Program-made: the position numbers and the translations under genes
Notes under the pieces: model-generated
The model's input: only the letters and a program-made list of their open reading frames with translations
Databases searched by the model: none
What the model was told of the DNA's origin: nothing
NCBI GenBank assembly: GCA_900539605.1
Contig: UQCS01000019.1
Location: forward strand, 1-29,685
DNA from: an uncultured Azospirillum sp.
GTDB taxonomy: Bacteria > Pseudomonadota > Alphaproteobacteria > RF32 > CAG-239
Direction of reading: 5' to 3'
Length of the DNA: 29,685 nucleotides
In this document: positions 1 through 7,306 of the stretch, one piece after another
Numbering within the stretch: position 1 is the first letter of the stretch
Layout of the letters: every line of letters starts with the position of its first letter

Positions 1-8
1 ATGCTACA

Positions 9-1490
9 GTGTCGCACTGGAAAATTACGACGACGGCACAAAAAGGATTTTTTATTTTGCATAAAGACTGGATCAAAAAACAGATTGCAACAACCATTGC
101 CAACAAGCGGTGCTGGATGACCTTTTGCACCACTTTCGCAATTGCCCTGTTCGGCATTATTTTGGTTATGCACAATACCGAAGTCAATGCGTCGCTCGCT
201 CCTTCCGCCCCGATAGAGACGATTGAAAACGAAATTTACGGCGAAGAATTTAGCGAACCGGACAATGATTTTATCGCCGAAGCCGAGGTTGCCGAACCCG
301 AATCGGTTGAAGAAACCCGGGAAAATACCCTTACGGTCAAACCGGGAGATACCCTGCTTAACCTGTTAACCGACCTCGGGATGGAATACCAGGAAGCCAA
401 CGAACTTTATCTGGCAGTCAAAAAAGTTTATGATCCGCGCAACATTAAGGCCGGACAAAAATTGCAGGTCAGCCTGTTGTGGAACCTGCCCGAAAACAAA
501 CTGATTTCGCTCAACGCCCTTACCTCGCAAATCCGTACCGGGGAGCGTATTGTCGTCGAAAAAGATCAAGACGGCAAGTACAAAGCCGAACTGCAAAAAG
601 ACGAACTGATTGAAGAGGTCAACTCGGCTTCGGGCATCGTTGACGGCAGCCTTTCGGTTTCGATGAACCGCCAAAAGGTTCCGTCAAGAATTGTTGCCGC
701 CTTTATCAGCATCTTTTCCTACAGCGTCGATTTTCGCCGTGACATCAAAAAAGGCGACCAGTTTGAAATCATTTATCAAAACTACATCACTTCTACCGGA
801 GAAGTAGTCAAAAACGGCAATATTTTATATGCTTCGCTTACGCTCGGCAAAAACAAAATTTCGCTTTATCGCTTTAAAGACGCCGCCGGCAACAGTGATT
901 ACTATGATGTCAAAGGCTTTGCGATGAAAAAAACGCTCAGCCGCAAACCGATGTCTTATCAAAACGCGCGCATTTCTTCTCCGTTCGGACGCCGCCGCCA
1001 CCCGATCTATAAAGATTACCGGGTTCATTGGGGCGTTGACTACGCGGCGCCGCGCAATTCTTTGGTCTACGCGGCCGGAGACGGCGTCATTCAGGTGGCC
1101 AAATATAACGGCGGCTACGGCAATTACATTAAAATCCGCCACAATTCGGAATACTCCACTGCATACGGCCATATGCAGAAATTTGCCAAGGGGATTCGGC
1201 CCGGTGTCCGTGTCAAACAGGGACAACTGATCGGATATGTCGGTTCCACCGGCCGTTCGACCGGACCACATTTGCATTACGAGGTGGTACGCAACGGCAA
1301 AAGAGTCAATCCGCTGACGGTTACCGCTTCCGCATCCGAAAACCTGAGCGGCAAAAACCTCAAACAATTCAAGATTCAGGTTGCTCAAATCCAAGAAACG
1401 CGCCAGCAAATGTTTGCCAAAGCACTCGAAAAGAAGAACGAACAGTTGGCCGACAACAGCGCTCAGAGCAAAATCGTTCAGGCAAACTGA
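9..1490 (+). CDS. M23-family murein endopeptidase with LysM-like domain
   Basis: Probable cell-wall endopeptidase (lysostaphin-type zinc enzyme) cutting peptidoglycan cross-links, anchored in the inner membrane and facing the periplasm. Visible: a Lys-rich cytoplasmic N-terminus, one membrane helix at about residues 37-53, an acidic linker, a LysM/OapA-like segment at 106-156 (contains KPGDTLLNLL and IKAGQKL), and a C-terminal M23 domain from about 320. Metal and catalytic residues are intact: HxxxD at H340/D344, H388 in YGHM, and HLH at H421/H423. The complete set suggests an active enzyme rather than an EnvC/NlpD-like activator. The GTG start is uncertain: the frame is open to the window edge, and ATG at 117 would start directly at the membrane helix. 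It stands alone and ends at a hairpin shared with the convergent clpB unit. Confidence 0.9.
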   Translation: MSHWKITTTAQKGFFILHKDWIKKQIATTIANKRCWMTFCTTFAIALFGIILVMHNTEVNASLAPSAPIETIENEIYGEEFSEPDNDFIAEAEVAEPESVEETRENTLTVKPGDTLLNLLTDLGMEYQEANELYLAVKKVYDPRNIKAGQKLQVSLLWNLPENKLISLNALTSQIRTGERIVVEKDQDGKYKAELQKDELIEEVNSASGIVDGSLSVSMNRQKVPSRIVAAFISIFSYSVDFRRDIKKGDQFEIIYQNYITSTGEVVKNGNILYASLTLGKNKISLYRFKDAAGNSDYYDVKGFAMKKTLSRKPMSYQNARISSPFGRRRHPIYKDYRVHWGVDYAAPRNSLVYAAGDGVIQVAKYNGGYGNYIKIRHNSEYSTAYGHMQKFAKGIRPGVRVKQGQLIGYVGSTGRSTGPHLHYEVVRNGKRVNPLTVTASASENLSGKNLKQFKIQVAQIQETRQQMFAKALEKKNEQLADNSAQSKIVQAN

Positions 1491-1508
1491 ATTTTATAAA
1501 ACAATTGG

Positions 1509-1535
1509 CAACCCCCTGGTTTAACCGGGGGGTTG
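1509..1535. terminator. hairpin between convergent genes
   Basis: A near-perfect stem pairs CAACCCCC with GGGGGTTG and continues through GGTT/AACC to a 3-nt loop. It lies between the M23 gene (+) and the end of the clpB unit (-). The T-run is weak on both sides, so it could end transcripts from either direction or simply protect 3' ends. Confidence 0.55.
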
Positions 1536-1562
1536 TGCTATAAAAATAACCTGACCGCTTGT

Positions 1563-2048
1563 TTACAAATCTGCCGTTTTCAATAAGACTTCAGCTTCTT
1601 TTTCCGGCCTGTTAAAACGTGCGGCAAACAAATGTTTGTCAACGCCGTTGACGGTTAAAATCTTTGGATTGGCCAGCAGTGCCGGCAGTTCTTCACTCAA
1701 GAAAACGCTGCGCGGATCGGCGCCGTCTACGAATGCGGTCACGTTACCGGAAGCACAGTCAATAAAACGCTTGGAAGCCAGCCGCCAGATCTCCGCCGCT
1801 TTTTGCCGGTCATGGTCATTATCAAGCTTGCTCCATTCCAAGCCCAACTCAATCAGCCGTTTTCCGCAAACGGTATCATCAATCATCACCATTTGCGGAT
1901 GATCCTTCATAAAGGCAAACGCTTTGTCTTTATTAACGGTCGTCGGTTGATAACTGACCGAATACAACACCACCGTATTCGGTGCGCTGCGCACATCTTC
2001 GGTACCGGCTGTCTCCACCGCCACCCTGAAAAATTTATTGTCTATCAC
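1563..2048 (-). CDS. hypothetical protein translationally coupled to clpB
   Basis: A soluble 161-aa protein of unrecognised family, with no signal peptide or membrane helix. The GTG start overlaps the clpB stop as GTGA, a strong sign of co-transcription and translational coupling. The protein is mixed alpha/beta in composition, with a stretch resembling a small-molecule or redox fold (MVMIDDTVCGKRLIELGLEW) but no diagnostic motif. Codon use matches the neighbours. The context implies expression together with the heat-shock disaggregase; a chaperone-related role would be inference only. It ends before the bidirectional hairpin at 1509-1535. Confidence 0.7.
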   Translation of the reverse strand: MIDNKFFRVAVETAGTEDVRSAPNTVVLYSVSYQPTTVNKDKAFAFMKDHPQMVMIDDTVCGKRLIELGLEWSKLDNDHDRQKAAEIWRLASKRFIDCASGNVTAFVDGADPRSVFLSEELPALLANPKILTVNGVDKHLFAARFNRPEKEAEVLLKTADL

Positions 2049-4624
2049 GATTTTTCGATCTCTAACTGATTATCCTTAACCACAATTTCCGCGGTGTCGT
2101 TTTCGCCGATTCTCCCGTCCAAAATTGCAAAAGCCAGTTTATTCTCAATCTGGTTCTTAAGCAAGCGTTTTAACGGCCGCGCACCGTAAACTTCATCATA
2201 CCCGTTATCGGCAATCCACTTGACCGCGGCATTACTGATGTGCAGCTTGATATTACGTTCCGCCAGCCGTTTTTCGATATTGGCAAGCTGAATTTTGGTA
2301 ATCTCTTTAATATCCTCCTTGCTCAACCGCTGGAAAATACTCATCTCGTCAATACGGTTAATAAACTCAGGCCTGAACGAGGCTTTCACAATTTCCATCA
2401 CCGCATCGCTCACCGCTTTCGGATCGCTCTTGTCATCGGTACGTGCCAGAATTTCCGACCCCAGATTGGAAGTCATGATAATAATCGTATTTTTAAAATC
2501 AACCGTACGACCTTTACCGTCGGTCAGCCGTCCATCGTCCAAAACCTGCAACAGCACATTAAAGATATCCGGATGTGCCTTCTCAACTTCATCAAACAAA
2601 ATTACCTGATACGGTCGCCGGCGTACTGCCTCGGTCAAAACACCGCCTTCTTCATAACCGACATATCCCGGAGGCGAACCGATCAGACGCGCAACCGCAT
2701 GCTTCTCCATATACTCTGACATGTCTACCCGCAACAGGGCTGTCTCGTCATTAAACAAAAACTCTGCCAGTGCCTTGCTCAATTCGGTCTTTCCAACCCC
2801 TGTCGGTCCCAGAAACAGAAACGAACCAATCGGTTGCCGATGATCGCCGATGCCGGCACGTGAGCGGCGTACGGCGTTGGCAACCGCACGAATCGCGTCT
2901 TTTTGTCCAACCACCCGTTGACCAAGATAATCTTCCATCCGCAGCAGTTTTTCTTTTTCTCCCTCCAGCATCTTGTCAACCGGAACCCCGGTCCATTTCG
3001 ACACCACTTCGGCAATAGACTCGTCCGTAACCACTTTTTCCGCCCGGCCTTTTCTTTCTTTGGCCAAATCGTCCAGCGCCTGCATCTTTTTCTCCAAATC
3101 CGGAATCACGCCGTATTGAAGTTCTCCGGCCTTTTCAAACTGGCCATTGCGTTGCGCGATCGCCGCTTCGATTTTTGCTTTATCCAACTTGTCTTTGATC
3201 TCGGTCAAATCGGCCAGGCTCTGTTTTTCGGCCTTCCATTTGTCATTCAGGCTCCGGGCTTTTTCCTCCAAATCAGCCGCCTCTTTTTCAATTTCCTCCA
3301 GCCTTTTTTTCGACTGCTCGTCATGTTCTTTTTTCAAGGCTTCGCGTTCAATTTTCAATTGCATAATCCGCCGGTCAAGATTATCCAGCTCCTCCGGTTT
3401 GGAGTCAATGGCCATCCTGAGCGAGCTGGCAGCTTCGTCCATCAGGTCTATAGCCTTGTCGGGCAAAAAACGATCGGTAATATAACGGTTGGACAAGGTA
3501 GAAGCGGCAATCAGGGCCGAATCGGAAATCCGCACCCCGTGATGCAGTTCAAATTTTTCCTTAATTCCGCGTAAGATCGAAATTGTTTCTTCAACAGTCG
3601 GCTCAGTTACAAACACCGGCTGAAAGCGCCGTGCCAGCGCGGCGTCCTTTTCAACGTATTTTTTATATTCGGAAAGCGTGGTGGCGCCCAAACAATGAAG
3701 TTCACCGCGAGCCAACGCCGGTTTTAAGAGGTTGGAAGCGTCCATCGACCCTTCCGATGCCCCGGCACCGACAATCGTATGCATTTCATCAATAAACAAA
3801 ATAATGCCGCCGTTAGAGGCTTCTACGTCTTTCAACACCGCTTTCAAACGTTCTTCAAACTCGCCGCGAAATTTGGCGCCGGCAATCAGGGCTCCCATGT
3901 CAAGTGCCAGCAACCGCTTGCCGCGCAAGCTTTCGGGAACGTCATTGTTGACAATCCGTATCGCCAGGCCCTCAACGATTGCCGTTTTGCCGACCCCCGG
4001 TTCGCCGATCAGTACCGGATTGTTTTTGGTTCGTCGCGACAAAACCTGGATGGTGCGGCGAATTTCATGTTCCCGTCCGATCACCGGATCAAGTTTGCCT
4101 TCTTTGGCTTTGCCGGTAATATCAATCGCATATTTTTTCAAAGCTTCAAAATTATCTTCGGCCGATTCGCTGTCTGCGAGCCTTCCCCGACGATATTCGC
4201 TGATCGCGCGGTTAAGCTTAACCGCATCAACGCCGTTATGCTGCAAAATATCGTGAGCCTGATTGCCGGCCATCGTTGCCATCGTTTGCAACAGGCGTTC
4301 TGCAGTCACAAATTTGTCGTTGGCCTGAGCGGCAATTTTTTCGGCATCCAGCAACAAAGCGCTAAAATCTTGTGACATCACGGTTTGCACCGCTGCGCCG
4401 GAAATTTCCGGGATCTTGTCCAGCTCATTTTTAACTTCACGCCGGATCACTTCTAAATTGCCGTCGGATTTTTCAATCAAGCTGTCAATAACATTGTCGC
4501 GGCTTTCTAACATCACCGCCAGCAAGTAAAGCGGCGTAACATACTGACGGCGCCGGCTTACCGCAAGGTCAACGGCGTTCTTGATCAACTCTTGGGAACG
4601 GGTGGTAAATTTTTCCATATTCAT
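2045..4624 (-). CDS. clpB: ATP-dependent disaggregase ClpB
   Basis: Hexameric AAA+ chaperone that pulls proteins out of aggregates together with DnaK. The full length of 859 aa matches the family. Domains in order: Clp N-domain (about 1-145); NBD1 with Walker A GEPGVGKT (207-214), Walker B ILFIDE (275-280) and pore segment AKFRGEFEERL (250-260); a long coiled-coil middle domain (about 405-525) that separates ClpB from ClpA/ClpC; NBD2 with Walker A GPTGVGKT (606-613), Walker B VILFDE (674-679) and pore loop GYVG (653-656). There is no ClpP-binding IGF/IGL loop, as expected for ClpB. The ATG at 4624 has a GGAG 7 nt upstream. The upstream region carries a candidate heat-shock promoter. The next gene overlaps its stop codon. 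Confidence 0.98.
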   Translation of the reverse strand: MNMEKFTTRSQELIKNAVDLAVSRRRQYVTPLYLLAVMLESRDNVIDSLIEKSDGNLEVIRREVKNELDKIPEISGAAVQTVMSQDFSALLLDAEKIAAQANDKFVTAERLLQTMATMAGNQAHDILQHNGVDAVKLNRAISEYRRGRLADSESAEDNFEALKKYAIDITGKAKEGKLDPVIGREHEIRRTIQVLSRRTKNNPVLIGEPGVGKTAIVEGLAIRIVNNDVPESLRGKRLLALDMGALIAGAKFRGEFEERLKAVLKDVEASNGGIILFIDEMHTIVGAGASEGSMDASNLLKPALARGELHCLGATTLSEYKKYVEKDAALARRFQPVFVTEPTVEETISILRGIKEKFELHHGVRISDSALIAASTLSNRYITDRFLPDKAIDLMDEAASSLRMAIDSKPEELDNLDRRIMQLKIEREALKKEHDEQSKKRLEEIEKEAADLEEKARSLNDKWKAEKQSLADLTEIKDKLDKAKIEAAIAQRNGQFEKAGELQYGVIPDLEKKMQALDDLAKERKGRAEKVVTDESIAEVVSKWTGVPVDKMLEGEKEKLLRMEDYLGQRVVGQKDAIRAVANAVRRSRAGIGDHRQPIGSFLFLGPTGVGKTELSKALAEFLFNDETALLRVDMSEYMEKHAVARLIGSPPGYVGYEEGGVLTEAVRRRPYQVILFDEVEKAHPDIFNVLLQVLDDGRLTDGKGRTVDFKNTIIIMTSNLGSEILARTDDKSDPKAVSDAVMEIVKASFRPEFINRIDEMSIFQRLSKEDIKEITKIQLANIEKRLAERNIKLHISNAAVKWIADNGYDEVYGARPLKRLLKNQIENKLAFAILDGRIGENDTAEIVVKDNQLEIEKS

Positions 4625-4645
4625 CGTTTCTCTCCTTACTTTTAA

Positions 4646-4675
4646 ATATAAGAAGGGGGAGAAACAAAAATCAAG
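4646..4675 (-). promoter_or_regulatory. candidate RpoH (heat-shock) promoter for clpB
   Basis: On the minus strand CTTGAT and CTTATAT are 17 nt apart, about 20 nt upstream of the clpB start. This resembles alphaproteobacterial RpoH promoters (CTTG with a CYTATNT-like -10). The spacing is slightly long if measured from CTTG, so the call is tentative. Confidence 0.4.
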
Positions 4676-4730
4676 CTCAACGATATAAAATGTTCGAAAA
4701 ATATTAAATCAGCAAAAAGTGATGAAATCT

Positions 4731-4825
4731 AACGCCCCTTTTTTTGTTAACGAAAAGTTATAATTAAATATCTGCATTGTCAATCACTTAGTAGATAGAA
4801 AAAGTGCAACAAAAAAAGGGGCGTT
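4731..4825. repeat. 18-bp perfect inverted repeat around 59 bp
   Basis: AACGCCCCTTTTTTTGTT (4731-4748) is the exact reverse complement of 4808-4825. The right arm runs straight into seven Ts (4824-4830), so on the plus strand the pair has the form of a long-loop terminator just upstream of the glycosyltransferase start. It could be an attenuator, a relict of a small inserted element, or an invertible segment. Confidence 0.7.
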
Positions 4826-4857
4826 TTTTTGCTCTATTTCTTTTTAAGGATTACACA

Positions 4858-6440
4858 ATGCATACACCGCAAATTTCCGTTATTGTCCCCGTATACAATG
4901 TACAAAATTATCTCCGTCAATGCCTGGACAGCATCATCAAACAATTTAACCTCTCCTTTCCCGAACAACGGCTGATCCATGAAGACGAATACTGGGCCTG
5001 GGCTTACGGTATTCATTGCCAAAGCTATTTTTACCTGCCCGACAAATTATATAATTACCGTATCCACTCCCACTCTATTACCGCCACCGAAAAAAATTCG
5101 CCCCGCCCGCTTGACATTATCGACATCAACGTTCTCATAACCCGAGAACTGCAACGTTTCAACCTGCTGCCGCAACTGGAAAACGTATTCAACCAAAACC
5201 TGACGGCAGCCTTGCTCAAAAGCGGCGCCGAATATTACGGGGAAGCCCGCTGCCGAATGGCTGGTTACCTAGAAATTCCGGGCATTTCCGAACAGTTCGG
5301 AGAAAACATATCTGCCTTGGTAAAAGCCGAAATTCCGTTTTCTGTTATTGTTCCCGTTTACAATACCGCTCCGTGGCTCACTTGTTGTCTTGACAACTTG
5401 CTCAACCAAACAACCGATATCTTCGAAATCATCTGCATCAACGATGGCTCAACCGATAACAGCCTGCAGATCTTGGAACAATACGCTGCCGACAATTCCC
5501 GGATTCGCATTATCAACCAACCCAACCGCGGTGTTTCTGCCGCTCGCAACGCCGGTTTGGCTGCTGCCCGCGGCAAATATATCATATTTATCGACTCGGA
5601 TGACTGGATTGAACCACATACAATCAAAAAAACATTTCTCTATATGCAGCAGCATCAACTTGATATACTGGCTTTTCGGTTACGTTTATACAATCCGGCA
5701 ACACAGGCGTTTCACAGCAACACTTATTACGACTTTTCTCCTGCACTGCCTGTTTTTTCTCTCCGCAGCGGAAAAAAGAACCGGAACAACTTGTTGCCCT
5801 GCCACAGGAAGCCTGTGCAAAAATCTACCGACGCGAATTTCTCACGGCAAATAAACTTACTTTTTGCGAAAACCTGGTTCAGGGCGAAGACGAACTTTTT
5901 AACCTGCAATGTTTGCCTTATGTCGACCGTTACGGCATTTTAAAAGAATACTTTTACAATTACAGCCATCCCCGAGAAGGTTCCGTTATGTCTGCTGTCA
6001 AAGAACACAAACCACAAACAATCGTCAATATTCTTGTTTTGTTGGATGGCATCTGGAAGCTATATCAGGAACAAAACAGTTTTGAACAAAAAAACGCTTT
6101 AGCTGCCCGTTATTTGAGCCATATTCGTAAACTTTTCCAAAATTATCCGGTTCTCAAAAATCGTTTTTGCTATAACAGTTTGCGATATCAACTCAAAAAA
6201 CAAAAAAAGATCTTCCGGAACCATATCCAACTCGACCCGAAAACTTACGAAAATATAAAACAAATCGTCAATTGCGGTTATCCCCGCCATTTTCTGAAAC
6301 AGATTCAAAATTCATTTAGTTACAGCCGCAGCGGACATTTGCTTTTAATTTGCGGATGTTTTGTCAAATCATACTTCTTATTTCCCTGGTACGTTTATAA
6401 AATCTACAAACTACTAAAAAGCGGTAAATATAAACAATAA
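4858..6440 (+). pseudogene. decayed tandem GT2 glycosyltransferase
   Basis: Family 2 glycosyltransferase, normally moving nucleotide-sugar-derived residues onto surface polysaccharide. The ATG at 4858 has AAGGA 7 nt upstream; earlier in-frame starts lack a ribosome site. The first domain keeps only its opening (ISVIVPVYN) and then jumps to a GT2 C-terminal part, so its catalytic middle is deleted in frame. A second, fuller GT2 domain begins at about 5338 (SVIVPVYN, ICINDGSTDNS, FIDSDDW). At the T6 run 5753-5758 the frame breaks. The continuation lies in another frame through CAKIYRREFL and GEDELFN to the stop at 6440, and one extra T would restore it. The deletion and the frameshift together make it probably non-functional, though the T-run could be a sequencing error or a phase-variable tract. 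Confidence 0.75.
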
Positions 6441-6475
6441 GATAAACAGCTTCGACAAATCCGAAGCCGTTTATC
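6441..6475. terminator. hairpin between convergent genes
   Basis: GATAAAC and GTTTATC pair (7 bp), then a single mismatch, then GCTTCG/CGAAGC (6 bp) with a short loop. It fills the gap between the glycosyltransferase remnant (+) and the lipoprotein gene (-). There is little T-run on either side. Confidence 0.5.
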
Positions 6476-6868
6476 TCAATTTATGAATTTATAAAACTTT
6501 TTACCACGCTCATTGTATTGATAATACATCAACAAATCTCGCTTGTTGATGGTGTTGGCATCAATGGCGGCTGCCGGAATACCCCACAAAATTGAAATCG
6601 GCCAAGTCAAAAGATTAAGAAAACCGTAGAGATTTTGTTCCGACTGAGCAGCACGACCGTTCCCCAAATAAAAATTGCCAACCCCGGGAAGAATATTGAG
6701 CAATCCCGCTTTCATCGGGCTGGCAGGTTTTTCCCACTCTCCGACCGGTCTGTCAATAGTTACACCTTTATATTCCAGCTCGGTCAATTGTTTTTGTTCA
6801 TGATACGTTAAAGACTGGCAAGCCAAAAGCAATAAACACAGCCCCAACAAAGATAAAATTTTAGCCAT
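6476..6868 (-). CDS. small predicted lipoprotein
   Basis: A 130-aa protein with a short lipoprotein signal: Lys at position 3, a Leu-rich core, then lipobox LLAC with the lipidated Cys at 17. It is predicted to sit on the outer or inner membrane facing the periplasm. The mature part has a Gly/Pro-rich hydrophobic segment (GLLNILPGVGNFYLGNG) followed by a second hydrophobic stretch (LNLLTWPISILWGIPAAAI), which suggests membrane contact beyond the lipid anchor. I do not recognise the family. ATG at 6868 is preferred because AAGGAAG lies 7 nt upstream; the in-frame TTG at 6874 is too close to it. A terminator and a structured RNA sit directly upstream, so its expression may be controlled by read-through of that terminator. 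Confidence 0.8.
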   Translation of the reverse strand: MAKILSLLGLCLLLLACQSLTYHEQKQLTELEYKGVTIDRPVGEWEKPASPMKAGLLNILPGVGNFYLGNGRAAQSEQNLYGFLNLLTWPISILWGIPAAAIDANTINKRDLLMYYQYNERGKKFYKFIN

Positions 6869-6897
6869 TATCAAACTTCCTTTTAATCATTTAAGCA

Positions 6898-6927
6898 ATA
6901 AAAAAATACCACCTTGATGAAAGGTGG
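6898..6927 (-). terminator. intrinsic terminator ahead of the lipoprotein gene
   Basis: On the minus strand CCACCTT/AAGGTGG (7 bp, 5-nt loop) is followed by TATTTTTTTATT. It lies only about 20 nt before the lipoprotein ribosome site, which is the typical place for a leader attenuator or for the end of an independent small RNA. Confidence 0.85.
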
Positions 6928-7098
6928 CAGGAAGTTCAAACCTACTAATGGTAATAGTGTAGTGTATTTGGTATATTAAAATACACCTTATTAACTACCT
7001 TCCTGCCTATAGGCAAAAAGATAGTTTTTTACGTCTGCTGATAAACAGACAACCATTCAGAGGGTTTGAAACCTCACACCGGTCATCAACCAATGCTC
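6898..7098 (-). ncRNA. candidate structured RNA or leader with two mini-ORFs
   Basis: About 200 nt bounded by a strong promoter and an intrinsic terminator. On the transcript strand, in order: a GAGG...CCTC hairpin with GGTTT/AAACC inside; a GTCTG/CAGAC hairpin; a GCCTATAGGC palindrome; GGCAGGAAG (6999-7007), able to pair with CTTCCTGCC (6926-6934) around an inner GTGTATTT/AAATACAC hairpin. The 3' arm of the long pairing shares two bases with the terminator stem, so the two could compete as in a riboswitch. Two adjacent mini-frames lie in the same register: 7057-7086 (9 codons, MTGVRFQTL) and 6991-7056 (21 codons, ending FAYRQEGS), the second ATG directly following the first TGA. It matches no riboswitch class I know. 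It may be a small RNA, an attenuator for the lipoprotein gene, or both. Confidence 0.55.
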
Positions 7099-7102
7099 TA
7101 AA

Positions 7103-7131
7103 AAGATAACAAATACAGCGCTAATAGTCAA
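7103..7131 (-). promoter_or_regulatory. strong sigma-70 promoter for the 6.9-7.1 kb RNA
   Basis: TTGACT (7126-7131), 17-nt spacer, TATCTT (7103-7108), with an extended -10 TG one base before it. The predicted start is near 7097. Confidence 0.7.
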
Positions 7132-7256
7132 CCATTCTATGAATATCTTAGCCAAACAGACCAAAAACGCCTTATCATGCCTTATTTTTCAACGTCAAAT
7201 GGAGCTCAGATATTTTTCCCCATTATAATAGGGACAGTCTGTAAGGCATCAATGCA

Positions 7257-7286
7257 AAAAGCCGTCGGTTCTCACCGACGGCTTTT
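7257..7286. terminator. rpoC terminator, bidirectional
   Basis: AAAAGCCGTCGG/CCGACGGCTTTT, a 12-bp perfect stem with a 6-nt loop, 20 nt past the rpoC stop. Both sides end in T-runs. Confidence 0.92.
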
Positions 7287-7306
7287 CATTTTCAGCTCAT
7301 CAAAGT

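Noticed and set aside
825..1409. Long minus-strand frame opposite the M23 peptidase
   Set aside because: Shadow of a well-supported gene with intact catalytic motifs on the plus strand.
5913..6440. Separate 175-aa gene starting MPYVDRYG
   Set aside because: The same frame reads as GT2 protein well before that Met (CAKIYRREFL, GEDELFN), so it is the frameshifted tail of the glycosyltransferase.
6898..7098. Known riboswitch, tmRNA, RNase P or 6S RNA
   Set aside because: Signature sequences of these (as far as I can recall them) are absent, so the element is left unnamed.
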